A stretch of DNA of 64,000 nt, taken from assembly GCA_016715075.1 (NCBI GenBank), contig JADKBK010000002.1, positions 124,001-188,000 of the forward strand. Reading direction: 5' to 3'. Position 1 is the stretch's first letter. Each line of letters starts with the position of its first letter. This DNA comes from Bacteroidales bacterium (lineage in GTDB: Bacteria > Bacteroidota > Bacteroidia > Bacteroidales > VadinHA17). Made by a program: the position numbers and the translations under genes. The notes below the pieces were generated by a model. That model had not been told where the DNA came from and did no database searches. It worked only from the letters and a program-made list of their open reading frames with translations. Below are positions 27,358-37,540 of this stretch, piece by piece.

Positions 27358-30300
27358 ATGTTTATTAGGATGGACCGGATAATGGAACAATTTTGGTACT
27401 CTTTCGTCCGGATAAGATTGCGGAATTTAGTAATCTTATTGATTCTTTCTGTTACTACAGGCTTTGTCCCTGACAGGAGGTCAATCGGTTTTTTTAATCA
27501 TGACCTGACCGATTATTCTTATAATGTAACTCCGGATGGTCTTCCGGAAAGTTTCTTTATGGCTCCCTCAATAATAAATGTAACAGTTAATGGAACTGCT
27601 TTTTGTGCAGGACAACCTGTAACGGTTAATTATGCAGTTTCGGATACCGGAGGATTCTTCAATATTCTGAATACTTTTACAGCTCAGCTCAGCAGTGACA
27701 CTGGTACTTTCATTTCGCCTGTTAATATAGGAACGATAGTTTCTGTAAATTCAGGGAGTATTAATGCGATCATACCTGCGGGGACAGTTTTTGGTACCCG
27801 TTACAGGATCAGGGTTGTATCAAGCAGTCCTCTGATTGTTAGTGCGCCAGATACTTCGGATCTCACTATCAATTTGATACCGGCCGTTCCCACAGCGGTG
27901 ACTGCAACTCCTTCTTCGGTCTGTTCAGGTGCTGTTTCTAATCTGAGTGCAATATCTGCAGGTGATTCCATCCGATGGTATACTGCCAGGACCGGAGGAT
28001 CATTGCTCGGGACGAGGGTAAGCGGTGCTCTCTTTCCTGTTACTTCTGCCGTTACCACTACCTATTATGCTGAGGCTTACAGGGCTGGCAGATGTTCCAG
28101 TGCTTCCAGGGTGGGTGTAACAGTTACTATAAATGCCGGTCCGTCAGCCCCGGGGGTTGGAACAATTACACAGCCGACATGTCTTCAGCCAACAGGGAGT
28201 GTGGTTATTAACAACCTGCCTTCGAATAGCACATGGATCTTAACACGGTACCCGGGAGGAGTGACTATGTCTGGTTCAGGACGAAGGACTACTATTACAG
28301 GTCTGGCGCCAGGGACTTACTACTTTACTGTTTCCCGTACAACCGGTTGTCCTTCTGCCCCGTCTTCTAATGTAGTTATTAATCCTCCTCCTTCAACACT
28401 CCCGGCACCGCAGATCTCAAATATTACACAGCCAACCTGTTCTGTTCTCACAGGAAGTATTGTCTTAAATTCACTCCCTGCCGGACAATGGGTTCTGACA
28501 CGCAGTCCTGGAAATGTTACAACTTCAGGTACCGGAACTAGTACAACGGTGTCAGGTTTGAGTGCAGGAACATATACTTTTACAGTTACCACTGGTGGGG
28601 GCTGTCCATCACCTCCAAGCGCCGGTGCAGTAATCAGTGCACCACCTCCGATACCCGGGGTCCCTGTTATTTCAATTGACTGTTCACTCGGGTTTGGACA
28701 TGCATCAGTTACTGTAACATCACCTGTTGGCGCAGGTCTTCGGTACAGTCTTGATGCCGGAGCTTATCAGGCGAGTCCACTTTTTATTAATGTCGCGAAT
28801 GGTAATCATCAGATATCTGTTGTGAATCCTGAGGGATGCACGTCTGCAGGATTAGTTTTCGAAGTGAATTGCCCCTGTATCAATCAACCGACTGTTCAGC
28901 TCAGTTCGACAAGTGGAAGTACCTGTGGCAGAACTCCTGTAACTGTCAGCGGAAACAGATTCGGCGGTACAGCAACGAGTGTGACTATTACGGAAGATGG
29001 TGCTGGCTCAGTGACGCCATCTACAGCTCTAAGCTCCCCGTTTTCTTTCACCTATACACCTGTATCTGCCGACAGGGGAAGGACAGTCAGGATCACGGTG
29101 ACAACAAATAATCCCCTGGGATTTCCATGCGCCCAGGCTACACAAACTTATGAGCTCATGGTGGTAGCCAATCCTGCCGTCCCTGTGATCGGGAACATTA
29201 TCCAGCCTAACTGTACTTCGGAAACAGGCAGTGTGGAGCTGAATGGCTTACCCTCAGGAGCATGGACTCTGACAATATATCCTGATGATTTTTCAGTTAC
29301 AGGTTCAGGCACAAGCAGTACAGTGTCAGATCTGCCTGAAGGGACCTATACTTTTACTGTTACCAATGCATATGGATGCACATCAGGTGAATCAGATGAC
29401 GCAGTGGTCAATTCTCCGCCTTCACCGCCCTCTGCTCCTCAGACAGGTGCAACAACTCAACCCTCATGCGGGATATCTACAGGCAGTGTAGTTCTGAGCA
29501 ACTTACCCTCCTCCGGGACATGGACCCTGAACCGAAGTCCGGATGGTGTTACAAGAACGGGAACCGGTACAACATTTACTGTTCCCAATATCCCGGCAGG
29601 AACTTATACCTTCACTGTAACCAATCAGGAAGGGTGTACCTCTGTACCCTCTCATAGTTTTGTTATAAATGATCAGCCTCCGACACCTGATCCCCCGGAT
29701 ATGGGTTCTGTAACGCAACCGACATGTGCTCTGGGCACAGGTAGTATTAATATTCTGGGATTACCATCGCACGGCACCTGGACACTCACCCGTTACCCGG
29801 GTACCATTGCTACGGAAGGATCCGGTACAAGTACCACTGTTGCCGGAATCTCACCTGGGACCTATGTTTTCACAGTCCGAAACCATTACGGATGTGTCTC
29901 AGTACCTTCTGAGAATTTTGTCATGCCGGAGCAGCCTCCACCTCCGCCTGTACCTGTTGTCGCTTCAGTTGTTCAACCGACATTTCTTGTACCTACCGGC
30001 AGTGTGGAACTGACTGGATTACCCTCAACGGGGAGATGGAGAATAACCCGGCTTCCGGATGGAACAGTAACGGAAGGGTCGGGCAGACAGTATATAATGG
30101 TTTATCTTACAAGCGGAGTTTATACATTTACTGTTACAAATTCTATCGGGTGTACTTCGGCGCAAACACCGGAAGTAAACATAATAAATCCAGGTAAACC
30201 GGTTATTATCATTACCAATCCGCCTGAAGCCTGTTATCCTGCGACTGCTGACCTTACGGCTCCTGCTATTACTGCCGGTTCTGAACAGGATCTAAGGTTT

Positions 30301-30945
30301 ACTTACTGGTCTGATCCTGATGCAACGATTGAATACACCATACCTGCCGCCGCTGTGGCAGGTACCTATTACATTAAAGGAACAAACTCATCCGGCTTTT
30401 TTGATATCAAGCCGGTTATTGTCAGGATCTATCAGTTGCCGGCAGCCAATGCCGGTCCTGATCAGCTCCTCTTTAACCAGTTCAATACAACAATGGAAGC
30501 AGTTCTGGCCGAGAATGAAACAGGAATCTGGTCTGTGGAGACAGGAGAGGGCACAATTGCTGATGTTACAGATCCCTTTACTGCAGTAATCGATCTGGCA
30601 GCAGGGAATAATACTCTTATGTGGGTTGTTGATAACGGATTATGTCCTGCGGATACTGATAAGGTTATGTTAATAGTTGGTGACATAAATGTACCTACCC
30701 TCATAACTCCAAACGGAGATACAAAAAATGAATATTTTGTAATCAGGGGATTGGAATCACTTGGTGAGAGTGAACTGATAATTTTTGACAGAAAGGGTAC
30801 AGAGCTTTTCAGAAACAGCGATTATGACAATAAATGGAATGGAGTTGATCAAAATGATAATCCACTTCCGAATGATACCTACTTCTACCTTCTAAGTACA
30901 GCTAAGGGAAGATCATACAGGGGTTATATTATGATAAGGAGGTAA
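27358..30945 (+). CDS. T9SS type B cell-surface protein with six Ig-like repeats
   Basis: 1195 residues from ATG 27358 (an in-frame TTG lies 6 bases earlier). A hydrophobic signal (LVILLILSVTTGFV) is followed by an N-terminal beta domain, an Ig-like unit (SIRWYTARTGGSLLGTR to TTTYYAEAYR), then six ~85-residue repeats of the pattern QPTC-x5-GS-x8-LP-x4-WTLTR-P ... GTYTFTVTN-GC. After repeat 2 come two different modules of ~170 residues in total. The end is the gliding-motility-associated C-terminal sorting domain (ITPNGDTKNEYFVIRGLE ... WNGVD ... YFYLL). It is exported by the Por/T9SS system to the cell surface; adhesion is likely. Confidence 0.9.
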   Translation: MFIRMDRIMEQFWYSFVRIRLRNLVILLILSVTTGFVPDRRSIGFFNHDLTDYSYNVTPDGLPESFFMAPSIINVTVNGTAFCAGQPVTVNYAVSDTGGFFNILNTFTAQLSSDTGTFISPVNIGTIVSVNSGSINAIIPAGTVFGTRYRIRVVSSSPLIVSAPDTSDLTINLIPAVPTAVTATPSSVCSGAVSNLSAISAGDSIRWYTARTGGSLLGTRVSGALFPVTSAVTTTYYAEAYRAGRCSSASRVGVTVTINAGPSAPGVGTITQPTCLQPTGSVVINNLPSNSTWILTRYPGGVTMSGSGRRTTITGLAPGTYYFTVSRTTGCPSAPSSNVVINPPPSTLPAPQISNITQPTCSVLTGSIVLNSLPAGQWVLTRSPGNVTTSGTGTSTTVSGLSAGTYTFTVTTGGGCPSPPSAGAVISAPPPIPGVPVISIDCSLGFGHASVTVTSPVGAGLRYSLDAGAYQASPLFINVANGNHQISVVNPEGCTSAGLVFEVNCPCINQPTVQLSSTSGSTCGRTPVTVSGNRFGGTATSVTITEDGAGSVTPSTALSSPFSFTYTPVSADRGRTVRITVTTNNPLGFPCAQATQTYELMVVANPAVPVIGNIIQPNCTSETGSVELNGLPSGAWTLTIYPDDFSVTGSGTSSTVSDLPEGTYTFTVTNAYGCTSGESDDAVVNSPPSPPSAPQTGATTQPSCGISTGSVVLSNLPSSGTWTLNRSPDGVTRTGTGTTFTVPNIPAGTYTFTVTNQEGCTSVPSHSFVINDQPPTPDPPDMGSVTQPTCALGTGSINILGLPSHGTWTLTRYPGTIATEGSGTSTTVAGISPGTYVFTVRNHYGCVSVPSENFVMPEQPPPPPVPVVASVVQPTFLVPTGSVELTGLPSTGRWRITRLPDGTVTEGSGRQYIMVYLTSGVYTFTVTNSIGCTSAQTPEVNIINPGKPVIIITNPPEACYPATADLTAPAITAGSEQDLRFTYWSDPDATIEYTIPAAAVAGTYYIKGTNSSGFFDIKPVIVRIYQLPAANAGPDQLLFNQFNTTMEAVLAENETGIWSVETGEGTIADVTDPFTAVIDLAAGNNTLMWVVDNGLCPADTDKVMLIVGDINVPTLITPNGDTKNEYFVIRGLESLGESELIIFDRKGTELFRNSDYDNKWNGVDQNDNPLPNDTYFYLLSTAKGRSYRGYIMIRR
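28144..30195 (+). repeat. Six tandem-type ~85-residue coding repeats (two before, four after a spacer)
   Basis: Repeat units start near 28147, 28402, 29176, 29434, 29689 and 29947. Each begins with QP(T/S/N)C or a variant, contains a WTLTRYP-like strand and ends with YTFTVTN-GC. Repeat 6 has lost the first Cys (QPTFL). The DNA between units is diverged, so the copies are old rather than freshly duplicated. Confidence 0.75.
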
Positions 30946-31032
30946 CCACCAACCTGTTTCCGGTATTCAATAAGCTACTTAAAGCTTGTACAGAAGCCCG
31001 ATATGGTCTACTCTTTCTTCTTTTGCTGTGCT

Positions 31033-31776
31033 TTAATCACATATTTGATCTGGAGTACAGCTTTGACCATTACCTGGCTCAGGGGTCAGAACCGGATTAT
31101 TTTTCTTCCAGCCATTGAACGATTTCTCCAGGATCTCTGAAAAAAGAGCAGGTTCCTGTGCTCCGCTGACTCCGTATTTTTTGTCGAACACAAAATAGGG
31201 TACCCCTCTGATCCCAAGTTGCTGTGCCTCATATATATCTTCCCTTACTGCATCAATATAGTTATCATCTTGCAGAGCTTCTGACAGGCCATCTGAATTC
31301 AATCCTGCATTGTTGCCGATATCAATTAAGGTCGGTATGTCATCCACATTTCTTCCATCAGTAAAATAGGCCCTCAGAAGCTTCTCCTTTACTTCGTTCT
31401 GTTTTCCCTGTTCTCTTGCAAAATGAAGAAGAATATGTGCTTTCAATGTATTGGCTACTATTATTTTGTCAAAATTGTATTCCAGGCCTACACTCCTTCC
31501 TGATTTACCAAGATGTTCATTAATTTGTTTTGCCTGTCCGATCCCGATCCCCTTAATCTTGCAAAGGTATGTATGTATATCAATCGATGTATCAGTTTTG
31601 AGATCCGGCTGTAACTGGAAGCTTTTCCATATTACACTCACACTCTCTTTACCGGTAAAATTGTCCAGTGCATTTTCAAACTTCCTCTTTCCAAGGTAGC
31701 AAAACGGACACATTATGTCGCTCCAGATCTCTACAGTGAGTTGATTCGTTGGGGTCTCGCTATGTTTCATTTTCAA
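31033..31776 (-). CDS. DsbA-family (FrnE-like) dithiol oxidoreductase
   Basis: 247 residues with thioredoxin-fold active site C23-P-F-C26 (DIMCPFCYLG) and the cis-proline loop RGVPYFVF. The helical insertion and the FNDRN-like DGRNVDD segment match the FrnE-like cytoplasmic branch that resembles 2-hydroxychromene-2-carboxylate isomerase. No signal peptide, so a cytoplasmic role in disulfide exchange or quinone-type chemistry is expected. It is the last gene of a possible three-gene minus-strand run with the dioxygenase and a beta-barrel-like protein. Confidence 0.9.
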   Translation of the reverse strand: MKMKHSETPTNQLTVEIWSDIMCPFCYLGKRKFENALDNFTGKESVSVIWKSFQLQPDLKTDTSIDIHTYLCKIKGIGIGQAKQINEHLGKSGRSVGLEYNFDKIIVANTLKAHILLHFAREQGKQNEVKEKLLRAYFTDGRNVDDIPTLIDIGNNAGLNSDGLSEALQDDNYIDAVREDIYEAQQLGIRGVPYFVFDKKYGVSGAQEPALFSEILEKSFNGWKKNNPVLTPEPGNGQSCTPDQICD

Positions 31777-31861
31777 AATTTTTTAATCCGGTCGTATGTT
31801 TCCGGAAGACTTTCAGGTATTTCTAACAACCGAAATCACCGGAAGTTCAAACAGCCGTATC

Positions 31862-32749
31862 TTACTTCCTGATTATCAATGAAGTCATTGCCAGAGAACC
31901 TCCAACAGTTTTGTCATTCAGGAAGCTCACTTTTTCGTTTTCCTCTTTAAGCGCCAGAGAATATAATAGTGGCAGATAATGTTCCGGAGTGGGTATAGAG
32001 AGAGAAAATGCACTTCCCTGTGACTTGTAATCAATAAGAGATTTATGGTCATCAGCAAGGATGAATTTCTTCATCTTCTCCTTTGCCTCAACCGCCCAGT
32101 CAAAACCGTAATTATCAGTGTTAAGTTTATCCCAGGCCACCATTCCGAGATTATGCACGATGTTTCCGCTTCCGATTACCAGAACCCCTTTATTGCGCAG
32201 AGGTGCAATCTCTTTAGCCAGATCATAGTGGTATTGAGGTGACCTGTAATAATCGAGGCTCAATTGAATAATCGGCACATCAGCAGCAGGATACAAATGT
32301 TTTACCACGCTCCAGCAACCGTGGTCAAGACCCCATTTATCATCGAGTTCAACAACACTTTTTTTGATTATACTTTTTGTTTGCCTGGCCAGTTCAGGGC
32401 TGCCGGGTGCAGGATATTGCACATCATACAAGGCTTTGGGAAATCCCCCGAAGTCATGTATTGTTTTTGGCTTTTCCATAGCTGTCGCGAACGTTCCTTC
32501 GTCTCCCAATGTGCTGACACACACAAAATGGCATTTGGCCTGGGAAGTGTTTTTTCCAAGCTCTTTCCAGCTGCGGACAAAATCATTCTCTTCAATAGCA
32601 TTCATAGGACTTCCATGGCCAAGAAACAAAACTGGCATTTTATCACCGGTATTAAAAGAGTTTGTCAGATGGTGTATCCCTGTCGATTTCATTAATGATA
32701 ATTTTATCGGTAATAATGATACTAACTGCAAAAAACTCTTTCTGTTCAT
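31862..32749 (-). CDS. ygiD: DODA-type extradiol aromatic ring-opening dioxygenase (YgiD-like)
   Basis: 295 residues. The family motifs are present: PVLFLGHGSPMN (first metal His), WGLDHGCWSVVKHLYP (second His), IGSGNIVHNLG (third). These are zinc/iron-dependent enzymes that open aromatic rings; E. coli YgiD is a 4,5-DOPA extradiol dioxygenase. The N-terminal ~35 residues before KMPVLF are an extension with a hydrophobic run that could be a weak signal sequence. It is 43 bases downstream of the next gene and 85 bases upstream of the DsbA-like gene on the same strand. Confidence 0.88.
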   Translation of the reverse strand: MNRKSFLQLVSLLPIKLSLMKSTGIHHLTNSFNTGDKMPVLFLGHGSPMNAIEENDFVRSWKELGKNTSQAKCHFVCVSTLGDEGTFATAMEKPKTIHDFGGFPKALYDVQYPAPGSPELARQTKSIIKKSVVELDDKWGLDHGCWSVVKHLYPAADVPIIQLSLDYYRSPQYHYDLAKEIAPLRNKGVLVIGSGNIVHNLGMVAWDKLNTDNYGFDWAVEAKEKMKKFILADDHKSLIDYKSQGSAFSLSIPTPEHYLPLLYSLALKEENEKVSFLNDKTVGGSLAMTSLIIRK

Positions 32750-32791
32750 TTTGTTTTAGATTTCATTAGTCGCTTTGCGTGGTATGGAACT

Positions 32792-33295
32792 CTAAAAGCA
32801 ATATCCCATGCTTAGATACATTCCTTCAGGCCATCCTATTCCTGTTCTGAAAACGAACTCCCCTCCGGGCTTCTGATAGCGATAGCCAAAGAAACCGGCC
32901 AGATGTCTTTCATTTACAATCGGTTGGAATTCCTGAGCATAGGAGTTATATGTAAACAATACACCTGATCCAAGTTCCAGATGTGAGCTTTTTTTCCCCA
33001 TAAGGATTGACCCGGTTGATACATAATTTGAACCCTTGCTGCCCCAGGCCACCCATAGCCCTGCTCCGGCCCGGAATGATATTGCATGGAAAAAAGAATT
33101 CGGAAACCGGAATATTATCCGGTCATAGTTCACGAGAAAATTGCAGTATATACCATCAGGATAAAAGCCGGCAGTTCCGTAGATTGCATTATTCTTAAGC
33201 CTTGTGCCTTCTCCGGATGCTTTAAGGCTCTGACCGGCAGTTATTCCTTCCAAAAACAGAAGGCAGGCGAGGAAAAGTATTCTGGTTCCTGACAT
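32792..33295 (-). CDS. Small predicted outer-membrane protein
   Basis: 167 residues from the ATG that begins MSGTRILFLACLLF, a clear signal peptide; an in-frame ATG 30 bases upstream would give an unusual leader. The body alternates hydrophobic and polar residues with aromatic-rich strands (AISFRAGAGLWVAWG, HLAGFFGYRYQKPGG) and ends in YLSMGYCF, with the terminal Phe common in outer-membrane beta-barrels. No named family recognised. Divergent from the DUF362-like gene. Confidence 0.65.
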   Translation of the reverse strand: MSGTRILFLACLLFLEGITAGQSLKASGEGTRLKNNAIYGTAGFYPDGIYCNFLVNYDRIIFRFPNSFFHAISFRAGAGLWVAWGSKGSNYVSTGSILMGKKSSHLELGSGVLFTYNSYAQEFQPIVNERHLAGFFGYRYQKPGGEFVFRTGIGWPEGMYLSMGYCF

Positions 33296-33493
33296 CTCGT
33301 AATGGATTGGTAACCATTTTAACAAAGGAACTGAATTTCTTCAGCATTTCTGGATATAATCAGGTAAATCGGGCTAAGATTTTTTTGTTATGATTGATGA
33401 TTGCGTGAAACTGGGCCGGAAGATCTGTGTGATAGTGTAATAGGTTTTTAAGAATAATTTTGATAAATTTAAAACTGAATACAGGATGGGAAA

Positions 33494-36391
33494 ATGATTT
33501 TTAAAGACAGGATTCAGTACCATAAGCTGAGAGGAAGATTGGAAATTGTCCGGGATTGGATGAGAAACCATCACATACCGGAAGGTTTACTTTTTGTCAT
33601 TACCGGAATTCTCTCAACAATATGGTTTCTTATAAGGGTAATACCTAAACCATCCAGGGCAGCTTATCCATGTATGAGGGTTGCAGCCCCCTTTATGTCG
33701 GGATTCATAATCTATCTGCTAACAGTGGGAGGACTCACTTTTGCCTCCAGAAAACTTAAACTCAGAATTATTAATGTAAGATACCTTTCGGCTTTTTTTC
33801 TGATGTTTGCTGTTATAGTCGCAGTAGCAATAAATCCTTCCGGCAATTCCGCAGGTTATAACCAGGATCTTACAACAAAAACTGGTCCGGATGACTTACC
33901 AAATCAACCGATCGGAACCGCCCTGGGCATCAATCCGGGGAGAGTGGTTTGGGCGTGGGATACTGCAGCCACAAAAAGAAATTGTACAAGCTACTATTTT
34001 AAACCCGGAAATACTGATCAGAAAGTTGTGACCTTCATGTTCAGCCAATCGCTGAATATGCTTACAGGTGAAGCTTCCGTGGCAAAATCATGGGACTCGA
34101 TGTTCAGGTATTTTAACAGTAAAAGGCATCAGGAAAACAGGGGATATACTCCAGGTGAGAAGATTTTTATTAAGATAAATCAGACATCGGGTCGTGGAAG
34201 ATTAAGGGAAGCTGAGCGGGCAAAGGGGAACTTTTATTATCCGGCTTCTCATAACCATCAATCCGGAGAAGATGGCAGCCCTGATCTGGGTACCTGCGAA
34301 ACCAGTCCTTTCCTGGTCCTTCAGATCCTTAGGCAGCTTATTAATGATTGCGGAATTGAACAACAGGATATTGCTGTCGGAGATCCCCAGAATCCTACCT
34401 ACGGGCATAATTTTGATGCCTGGTCTACTGAATTTCCTGATGTGGTATATACCGACAGGACTGCCGGTAGTTATGGCAGGACTCTTATCCATCCTACAAG
34501 GAATGATCTTTTGTTTTATTCAGACAAGTTCCAGACAGATAAACTATACGATATTATTGAGGATGCTGATTACATGATCAATGTTGCCAATCTGAAACCT
34601 CACAGCGGGACAGGGATAACCCTGACAGCAAAAAATCATTTTGGTTCCCAGTCAAGGTCAGGGGCTTACCATCTTCATTATTCACATTTATCACAGATTG
34701 AGGGAAAACCCCCAACAAATGCGGGTTACCATAAGTATCGTGTTCTTGTTGACCTGATGGGCAGCAAATACCTCGGGCAGAATACCATACTTTATGTAAT
34801 CGATGGGCTTTATGCAGGTGGAGCGTCCGAAGGAGGGCCACCGGTAAAATATTTTATGGCTCCCTTTAACGGTAATTGGAGCAGCTCGGTATTTATTTCT
34901 CAGGATCAGGTTGCCCTCGAGTCGGTTTGCTATGATTTTCTGAGAACGGAATGGAATGGGACCTACAGCCATGATCCTTCCAATAATTTCTTTGAAGCAA
35001 TGCCCGATATTAACGGGGTGGACGATTACCTGCATCAGGCAGCTGACTCTTCCAACTGGCCAAAGGGGATTGTATATGATCCTGATAACAGCGGGAAGCC
35101 TATACCCAGCCTCGGGATTCATGAACATTGGAATAATCCTGTCAATAAGCAGTATTCGCGTAACCTCGGCAAGGATTATGGAATAGACCTTGTTTCTATT
35201 CCTGCCGGTATTACCGGTATGAATGCCCCTAAAATGGATTTTGGTTCAGCAGGCATGAAATTGGGGGTGAAGGAATCAAAGAATCCGGTCAGTAAAAATG
35301 TAAAAGCTGAAGCTGTGCTCAACCCTGCAACAGGAAAAGCCTCAATGGCTGTTAAAGGAAAAAGCATTGAGATCAACTCCGTGATTAACCGTTCCTTCAG
35401 GAAAGGATTTAAACCAGGGAAATTTTATGCGGCTGTCCTGGATGATAACAATGGCAAGTATTTCCTGACCGATGCAGGTGTTATCCGTGGTGATCTCTTC
35501 AGTGTGGATGATAACATGCACCTTTCGGAAGCCAATGGGAAATTATCAGACCTGGCAAATGTGAACAATGCTGTTGTTTTTCAAAGGCTGAAGAGTTTTG
35601 TATATGAATTATCCGGCAGTGGTCCTTTATTATGGATTGCTACCGACCATGGTGCCGTTGCAGCCCCTGTACATGAGGAGTCAGGTATAACCGATGCAGT
35701 ATTATACGATACTTCTAACGCAGATATCCTGAGTAATAATATATTATCAGTTGCCCTTGGGCGAAATCGGCTGCGCTGGTTCGGAACCGGGAAAGGGATC
35801 TCTGCATTGCTTGATAATAAATGGCTTACTCCCGCATATCAGGAGGTATATCCCGAAAGCCTTTTCAGATATTATCCGATAACCTCAATGGCAACTACAT
35901 CCAATGGAGACTCGCTATATGTGGGTACAGAAGGGGGAGGTGTTTCAAGAGTTTTCAGAGACAATGTTGATGCCATTTCAGGTGCTTCTTCATATCTGCA
36001 ATGGGGGCCGATTGAAATGCCGTCGGATACCGTTTACAGTATCTGCATAACCCGTGATGGGACCCAGTGGATCGGAACAAATAATGGTGTTGCCAGACAC
36101 GCCGGTTATAATACACTGGAGAACTGGACTGTTTTCAATACCGCTAACGGGCTCATTGATAATGTGGTACAGACCATTGCCGCTGATCCGTACGGAAGAT
36201 ATGTATGGGTAGGTACAAAAGGCGGATTATCTGTCTATGATGGCTCAGTGTGGAGCTCCTTCACTGTAAAGGATGGCCTTATAAGCGATAATATCCTTTT
36301 TATCATGATTGATAAAAACGGCCTTGTTTATCTGGGTACCGACAATGGGATAATGGTATACTCCGAAGGGAAGCTGGCCTGCTATAAATAA
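33494..36391 (+). CDS. Membrane protein with DUF362-like domain and C-terminal beta-propeller
   Basis: 965 residues. Three transmembrane segments in the first ~115 residues are followed by an extracytoplasmic DUF362-like domain (about 150-500; FIKINQTSGRGRL, MINVANLKPHSGTGITLTAKNHFG, DVYL-type ISQDQVALESVCYDFL) and a linker that carries a small GMKLGVKESK-type beta segment. The last ~270 residues contain six two-component-regulator-propeller-type repeats with WIATDHGAV, WFGTGKGIS, YVGTEGGGV, WIGTNNGVA, WVGTKGGL and YLGTDNGI. I know of no partner kinase nearby. DUF362 has no settled function. Intact long reading frame. A TAATTTTG at 33455 may be its -7 element. Confidence 0.8.
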   Translation: MIFKDRIQYHKLRGRLEIVRDWMRNHHIPEGLLFVITGILSTIWFLIRVIPKPSRAAYPCMRVAAPFMSGFIIYLLTVGGLTFASRKLKLRIINVRYLSAFFLMFAVIVAVAINPSGNSAGYNQDLTTKTGPDDLPNQPIGTALGINPGRVVWAWDTAATKRNCTSYYFKPGNTDQKVVTFMFSQSLNMLTGEASVAKSWDSMFRYFNSKRHQENRGYTPGEKIFIKINQTSGRGRLREAERAKGNFYYPASHNHQSGEDGSPDLGTCETSPFLVLQILRQLINDCGIEQQDIAVGDPQNPTYGHNFDAWSTEFPDVVYTDRTAGSYGRTLIHPTRNDLLFYSDKFQTDKLYDIIEDADYMINVANLKPHSGTGITLTAKNHFGSQSRSGAYHLHYSHLSQIEGKPPTNAGYHKYRVLVDLMGSKYLGQNTILYVIDGLYAGGASEGGPPVKYFMAPFNGNWSSSVFISQDQVALESVCYDFLRTEWNGTYSHDPSNNFFEAMPDINGVDDYLHQAADSSNWPKGIVYDPDNSGKPIPSLGIHEHWNNPVNKQYSRNLGKDYGIDLVSIPAGITGMNAPKMDFGSAGMKLGVKESKNPVSKNVKAEAVLNPATGKASMAVKGKSIEINSVINRSFRKGFKPGKFYAAVLDDNNGKYFLTDAGVIRGDLFSVDDNMHLSEANGKLSDLANVNNAVVFQRLKSFVYELSGSGPLLWIATDHGAVAAPVHEESGITDAVLYDTSNADILSNNILSVALGRNRLRWFGTGKGISALLDNKWLTPAYQEVYPESLFRYYPITSMATTSNGDSLYVGTEGGGVSRVFRDNVDAISGASSYLQWGPIEMPSDTVYSICITRDGTQWIGTNNGVARHAGYNTLENWTVFNTANGLIDNVVQTIAADPYGRYVWVGTKGGLSVYDGSVWSSFTVKDGLISDNILFIMIDKNGLVYLGTDNGIMVYSEGKLACYK

Positions 36392-36409
36392 TTCCAACCG
36401 GATCAGGAC

Positions 36410-37540
36410 TCAACTCCCGGACAGATCTTTCTGAAATATCCTGAACCTTTTGATAACCTGGCCGCCGATCCTTTCACATTCCGCCCTCATCTTAAAATTG
36501 TTTTCAAGGACCAGATGGAGATCGATCAGTTCAATCTTATTTTCAATGCATGACTGAAGCATTTTAATTGCCATCAGAACATCAATTCCTTTTCCCCTGT
36601 ATTCCTTTTTTACTCCTCCCAGCAGCATTAAAAGCTTATTCGACTTTCTGGATTCCATGAGAATCCTGAGAATGCCAAACGGCAGAAGTCTGCCATGGGC
36701 TTTCCTGACACCTTCACTGATATCACGGATTCCGCCGGCGAAACCGATGAGACCTCCGTTGCCTTCAACTACTTTTATGAACCGGGGATTCAGGATCATC
36801 ATGTAGCGATCAACAAATTCTTTCTTTTCATGGTCGTTAAGCGGAACAAAACCATAGATCTCAAGAAACGTCTCATTCAATAAATCAAGGATAGGGAACA
36901 AGTAAGGTTTCAGTTCCTTTTTTGAACTGAATTCAACTACCCTGTATTCTTTATTTTCAGATATCCTTGAAAGTATTGTTTTATAAACCTGTGGCAGGTC
37001 TTCAGGCGTTTTTGCAAGGTAATTGACCAGATCAATACGTTTATCATAACCCTCCCGGGCAATCATTTCAGGCAGATAGGCATCGTTTGTGGGGCAGACA
37101 ATAAACTTAGGGTAATCAAATCCCTCGATCTGGAATCCCTGAGGATCCTTGTCGGAAAAGGCCAGCGGGCCGACAAGCCTGGTCATGCCCTTGTTCCTTG
37201 CCCAATTCTCCACCTTACTAATCAATTCATGAACAACTTTCTGATCTTCATAGCATTCCATAAAACAAAAACGGCCATGCTGCTCATTATGTATAGTATT
37301 GTATCTTCTGTTTATTATACCCATTATCCGTCCCACGATTTTCTTATCCCTGACAGCAAGATATAATATGGTATCGGAATACTGATATGATTTGTTCTTC
37401 TTCTCATTGAATAAATCCCATTCATCCACATATATAGGAGGAAGCCAGTTTGGATTTGATTTATGAACTTTTGAAGGGAGGTAAATAAAATTCCTCTTAT
37501 CCTGACGGGTCAGTACCTGTTTAATTATTATGTCGCTCAT
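36410..37540 (-). CDS. GNAT-fold N-acyltransferase family protein
   Basis: 376 residues from the ATG that starts MSDIIIKQV (an in-frame ATG lies 30 bases earlier). The first half contains VGRIMGIINRRYN and the second GIDVLMAIKMLQ and LVLENNFKMRAECERIGG, as in the Bacteroidota 'GNAT / cytosolic acyltransferase' proteins of ~380 residues that carry two GNAT-like halves. No signal peptide. Convergent with the DUF362-like gene, 18 bases apart. Donor and acceptor unknown. Confidence 0.75.
   Translation of the reverse strand: MSDIIIKQVLTRQDKRNFIYLPSKVHKSNPNWLPPIYVDEWDLFNEKKNKSYQYSDTILYLAVRDKKIVGRIMGIINRRYNTIHNEQHGRFCFMECYEDQKVVHELISKVENWARNKGMTRLVGPLAFSDKDPQGFQIEGFDYPKFIVCPTNDAYLPEMIAREGYDKRIDLVNYLAKTPEDLPQVYKTILSRISENKEYRVVEFSSKKELKPYLFPILDLLNETFLEIYGFVPLNDHEKKEFVDRYMMILNPRFIKVVEGNGGLIGFAGGIRDISEGVRKAHGRLLPFGILRILMESRKSNKLLMLLGGVKKEYRGKGIDVLMAIKMLQSCIENKIELIDLHLVLENNFKMRAECERIGGQVIKRFRIFQKDLSGS

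Noticed and set aside
28801..29160. Plus-strand and minus-strand alternative frames inside the T9SS gene
   Set aside because: Shadow frames of the repeat-coding DNA; the main frame is intact and carries the domain pattern.
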